Origin: Corylus avellana
Lineage: Eukaryota; Streptophyta; Magnoliopsida; Fagales; Betulaceae
Length of the DNA: 64,000 nt
Assembly: GCF_901000735.1 (NCBI RefSeq)
Contig: NC_081551.1
Location: forward strand, 18,256,545 to 18,320,544
Reading direction: 5' to 3'
Shown here: positions 59,798 through 64,000 of the stretch, piece by piece
Layout: every line of letters starts with the position of its first letter
Position numbering within the stretch: the first letter of the stretch is position 1
Notes under the pieces: generated by a model
The model's database searches: none
Seen by the model: the letters and a program-made list of their open reading frames with translations, nothing else
Told to the model about the DNA's origin: nothing
Program-made: the position numbers and the translations under genes

Positions 59798-60760
59798 TAG
59801 GGGTGTAAACGAGCCGAACTTGAGCGAGCTTCCCTTGTTCAGGCTTGGCTCGTTTAAATTTTACTCGAGCTCGAGCTCAAGGGCGAGCCAAACAAATCGA
59901 GCTCGAGCTAATAATAAGTCGAGCCGAGCCAACTCGTGTATATTTGATGTTTTTGTTTTTTTTAAAAAATTTAACTTCAAGTACTCTTAAATGGCTTAAG
60001 AAGTTAGTTTGCATATGAGTATTTGCTTAACCTGGCTAATCGAGTATGAAGCCTGAGTCAATACAACAAGGCATTTGGTTTCAAAAAGAGATGATATGCA
60101 TCATTTTATAGATAAACAAACTTGGAGATTAATGTTTTCTTAACAATGTGGGACAAGTTAACATGTTGCATTCAGATTGCATTGGGACAACGCCCCCTAC
60201 AAAAAACTATTTTTTCAACGTCTCTCTCTCAATCCCCCTCACCAGTCACAACGCATCTTCCACCTGAACTCTTATTTCCCACTCTCTCGCTCTCGCTCAT
60301 CAAACAGGTAGTGATAGTGTTTGGGTCTGTATGATTCTTCAATAGTTTATGCCTTTTGCAATCTCCCTCAATAGTTTCTGCTTGATTCTTCTTCCTTTCG
60401 TTTGGGTCTGCTCTAATTGAATCGAGGTATTTTTAATGATGGCTCTCTCTCTCTCTCTCTCTTTGATCACGAAGGGTTTAAAATTTTTTATTCTCTAACG
60501 CTTAAATATAAATGCAATTTTAAGATTTTAATAATTATGAGATTTATAATTAATTATGTATTACTTAGTTTTTATATATATATATACACACACGAGCTTA
60601 TACGAGCTTGCTCACGAGCCTAGCCGAGTCGAGCCGAACTTGCTTCGTTTAATATTCGAGATAGGATTTGTGTTCATGAAGTGTTTCATTTAATATTCGA
60701 GTCGAGCACGAGCCGAGCCCGAGCTTGCTCGCGAGACGCTTCGCTCACTTAACAGCCCTA
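59798..60760. mobile_element. Non-autonomous hAT element, 963 bp, perfect 8-bp target duplication
   Basis: The left terminus is TAGGGGTGTAAACGAGC; the right terminus, read on the other strand, is TAGGGCTGTTAAGTGAGC. GTGACAAC flanks both ends exactly (59790-59797 and 60761-60768), the 8-bp duplication typical of hAT. Subterminal regions are packed with GAGCTCGAGC and GAGCCGAGCC repeats, as in common plant hAT-type elements with this terminus. The middle has a (CT)n run (60441-60465) and a leader-like CT-rich stretch (60220-60310), but no transposase frame. Confidence 0.85.
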
Positions 60761-60976
60761 GTGACAACACCCAACCAAGGTCCTAGTTGGGTCATCACCC
60801 AACCACGCGACTATGGTCTGATGCCAAATCACACAGATGTGGTTTGGCTCGGTGCTAGCCTAGGGTTTGTTTGTTCAAGGCCGGCCCGATATATTTTGAA
60901 ACCTTAGGCGAAAAGTTTAAGTGGGGCTTTTTTTTTAATAATATTTATTTATTTTATTTTAATATTAATTATATTT

Positions 60977-61150
60977 TTATTTAAAAATCATTCTTCTTGC
61001 TTTTTGGAATGCAAAATTGCTGATTAAGTTTTTATATTCAATATTTTCTAACAACATGTTTTCAATTGATAATATGACTAATCCATTTAATCTCTCTTGT
61101 GACATTGTTGATCTTAAGTAGGATTTTATCAATTTTAATTTTGAAAAACT
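60977..61150 (-). pseudogene. hAT transposase C-terminal (dimerisation domain) remnant
   Basis: The minus-strand frame reads SFSKLKLIKSYLRSTMSQ, then ERLNGLVILSIENMLLENI, then EYKNLISNFAFQKARRM and a stop. This is the C-terminal hATC signature of plant TTF-type/ZMYM1-like hAT transposases. Upstream sequence is out of frame or lost. Just left, near 60877, CAAGGCCGGCCCGATATATT resembles the terminus of such elements. It is a decayed, inactive copy distinct from the non-autonomous hAT element next door. Confidence 0.75.
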
Positions 61151-61658
61151 TCTTTATGCAGAAGTAACTATAACAGATATTGTCAATATAATTTAAATAT
61201 GAATAAGGCTTGAATAGGGATATAGAGAGAAAAATGGAAATTTATAAAGAGATTAGTTTGTAATTGAATAAAATATTTTAGAAACTTTCCATGGTTTAGC
61301 ATTTATTTATTTACTTTTCCCATTTGATTTTAAACGTTAGACACAATCTTTGAAATTTGATCCTTCCAGTTAGTTATATTTGAGGGTTATGTTTGTCATT
61401 TCACAAGGCTAAAAAATAATAATAATATCTACCTGTTTAAGATTGTATTAATTTAAGAATATCTTTATTGTTATTTGATTCCCTTATATATTGATATCAA
61501 TTTTTTAAGCCTTATTTATTTCAGAATATCAGATAATCAAATGATATTAATGCCTTTTTGAAATTAAGTAGAGGGCCTTAATTTAAGCATATATGTTGAC
61601 TGTGTTTAAATTTTTATTTTTTATTTTTTATTTTTATGGAAACCGGAATTAGGTGTTG

Positions 61659-61758
61659 NNNNNNNNNNNNNNNNNNNNNNNNNNNNNNNNNNNNNNNNNN
61701 NNNNNNNNNNNNNNNNNNNNNNNNNNNNNNNNNNNNNNNNNNNNNNNNNNNNNNNNNN
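61659..61758. other. Assembly gap (100 N)
   Basis: Exactly 100 unknown bases. The sequence after it repeats the sequence that begins at 54705. Confidence 0.99.
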
Positions 61759-64000
61759 TTTATGAGTTCAATATTATTCTGACTTTTCTTCATGGTTTGC
61801 CGACGCGGCCTGTGATATTTTTTAATTGACATAGAAAATTCAACCGCTTCAATGATTTCTGCATTGACTTTTCAGGATAGCATTGAAGAGAAACACAAAC
61901 CAACAATGATCAAGTAAGGCCACTTGTCTCAAATTTAATCGTTTATTGTTAAGACTAAACCATGTTGAAGTTTTAGGCTACATTTAAATGTTTTGGTCTC
62001 ATGCACTTCTCTTTTTCTTACAATTACAAAAGAAAAATAAAAAGAAAAAAAATTCTCTTTCTTCTATGGATGAAAGTAGATGAGAGCAAAATTAAAGAGG
62101 GATCCTTCCCACCATCAAGTGATAGATCGAGAAGAGGAAGAAGATCACTAGGAATGCTTCCAAAGAATAAGGAAGAAACTGTTACAAGAGTAGAATTCTA
62201 CACCAGAAAGACTATTTGCTAGCATGTATAGTATGAAGTTTTTAAAGTATTTGAAGTTATATTGTCTCTATCTTATTCTAGAGTACAGTAGTTTAATAAA
62301 TATATTAGAGTAATAGTAGTTTAATTACTTAAAGAGGCTTAGCTAGTTTCAATTGTTATATAATAGCGAGCAGTTTCCTTTGTATTTTTATCTTTCCATT
62401 GTATCCTTATTTAAGAACCTTTAATCAATAAAGAAGGAAGCATAAAATTAATCGAAAACCTTGTGTTTGAAAAAAGGTTTTAGGTTTCTTTAAAATTTAA
62501 AAGGTCTAGATTCCCTCAGAATTTAAGGTATAAATTCCTTCTGAACCTAAATTATATTCCCGTTACGTATTATGTGTTTGCAAAAATCATTCACGTAACA
62601 AAAAGTGTTGGAAAAATAATTGGATGATACAAAAATTATTGTTGACACTAAATAAAATTAATTCAAACAATTAACAATAAGAAAAATAGAATACAATAAA
62701 TAAAATTAAAGAAATGAAAAATCTCACAAAGCTATAGAATCACGTAAAAGCGTTGTCCTTAAAGGTTGATTTTGTGCCTTCCGGACTGTATAACTCGGTG
62801 CGATCGAATCTCTTGACACGCAACCTTCCAAGATTAGACTATAGCTTCTACCTTCGTTAAGGACGCACTTCCAAGTAATGAAGATCAAATGAACAATCCT
62901 TTGATTGGAAGATTAAGTACAAAGATGATGAAGAATAGAACACAAAAACTCTCTTTAGAAATAAGGAACAATTTTAAAGCAAGTTGGAAAACTCACTAAA
63001 AAATACTGAACTTTGGTAAAATAAAAAATCCCACTAGCTAGTACTGTAGGAGAGTTTTGAATGATGTGTGAATACATCTAAGTCTTCTCCTCTTTTATAG
63101 AAATGATATGATACTTTTTCATTTAAAACCCATGATCATGTCTTAAAGAAAATGTATGGAAAATTGCTGCATTAATGTCAAACGGTCATCAAAGTATCAA
63201 AATCATGTTAAAGCCAAATGGTCAACAACAGATGACTTAAATACAAACGGTAAAAAAAAAAAAAAAAAAAAGTAAAACATTTTAATCTCTGACAATCAAC
63301 TTTTTAAAAACAATTAATGGCTTATTCAAAGTTTAATGACCAAATAACTGAAAAATAATGTTTGTAACATATATAATCTAACAAAAACCACATATTTGGC
63401 ACTTTAACTGCTGACCAGCTTGAGCATATAGCTGCCATGGAAGAGATAGAGATCATTTCTAATAGCAACGTCGAAATTGATCTTGAAGGACAAGACCAAA
63501 GTTTGATGTTTATTATTTTTTTCTAATAAAATAAGGAAAGGGTTCCAAAGTTTGATGTTGCTAAGGAAGAAATGTTTTTTCTGTAAATCTTGCTGGTTTT
63601 AGGTCATGTATGATTTTGGAGTTTCTTGTTGTTAAGCCACCCGCAACCTAAAAATAAGAGAGTTCCAAGGCAACTTATTTCAAACAAATGAATCTCGCAT
63701 AAAATTTTAAATAAACAGAGTTGCTCATGAACAAATTTGGGCTTAGCTAGCTTGAATAAGTTCAAGCCTAGAATTGATTCATTTATTAAATAAATAGAGC
63801 TTGAACAACAACTTAGGCTTGTTTTTTATATGACCCGAACTCATATAAACTTGGCTTGGCTTGTATAAATTTTTTTTTTTTAATAATATTATTTTTAATT
63901 TTATATTGAGAACATGTTAAGTATTTAAAAAAAAAAATAAAAAAATCTCTTCATAATATATAACAAATGTGTAATTGTGAGTCTTGACATAGATATTTGT
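61759..64000. repeat. Duplicated block B, copy 2 (contig start to window edge)
   Basis: Collinear with 54705-56969 at an initial offset of 7054 bases. Identity is very high at first, with more SNPs and small deletions later (for example, the run after TTTTAGGTCATGTA near 63608 lacks ~13 bases present at 56563). It runs off the right edge. Confidence 0.93.
61876..62222 (+). CDS. Last two exons of the unrecognised gene, duplicate copy (partial)
   Basis: Exons 61876-61913 and 62087-62222 correspond to 54822-54859 and 55033-55168 and encode the same peptide, including RSRRGRRSLGML and FYTRKTIC. The preceding exon (54518-54681) is absent because the contig begins inside the intron. It is probably the alternative haplotype of the same gene end. 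Confidence 0.4.

Overview
This is nuclear DNA from a flowering plant. The genes have many GT-AG introns, the intergenic DNA is AT-rich and full of small transposons, and every recognised protein belongs to a plant family: a chloroplast Fe-S factor, a PRC2-linked VIN3-like protein, a D14-family hydrolase and a plant Nudix hydrolase. Gene content and repeat style suggest a woody rosid, possibly of the Fagales, but that is inference. The window is not one continuous assembly. Three 100-base runs of N (29935-30034, 57211-57310, 61659-61758) divide it into four contigs.

Layout, left to right. (1) 1-1768, minus: the 5' exons of a 2-oxoglutarate/Fe(II) oxygenase-like gene that runs off the left edge. 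(2) 1.8-3.9 kb: a long-TIR MITE and a three-copy ~160-bp tandem repeat. (3) 3901-7992, plus: a complete nine-exon NUDT20/24-type Nudix hydrolase (376 aa). (4) 8879-13540, minus: a complete ten-exon 3-hydroxyisobutyryl-CoA hydrolase-like gene (429 aa), convergent with (3). (5) 15394-17356, minus: a DLK2-type alpha/beta hydrolase broken by an apparent 35-nt deletion over the oxyanion-hole region. (6) 17.4-22.8 kb: gene-poor, with a 594-bp GGTGGCC-rich TIR element and MITEs. (7) 22770-29934 and 30035-37247: two near-identical 7.2-kb blocks that meet at the first gap; each carries the last two exons of HCF101. (8) 35242-42427, minus: the complete 15-exon HCF101 gene (534 aa), with a tRNA-derived SINE in one intron. 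(9) 44115-50174, minus: a complete VIN3-like (VIL1/VRN5-type) gene (722 aa), with its 5' UTR exon near 51.3 kb and LINE tails in its large first intron. (10) 54518-55168, plus: the last exons of an unrecognised gene. (11) 57311-61658: a small contig with the first exon of an MLN51/CASC3-like exon-junction-complex gene, an intact-ended non-autonomous hAT element and a hAT transposase remnant. (12) 61759-64000: a second copy of the sequence that begins at 54705.

The genes do not form a pathway; they are independent housekeeping, organellar and regulatory genes. I found no new multi-gene system. The strongest observations are two duplications that look like unmerged haplotypes at contig ends, the DLK2 deletion, and several mobile elements with target-site duplications that can be read directly.
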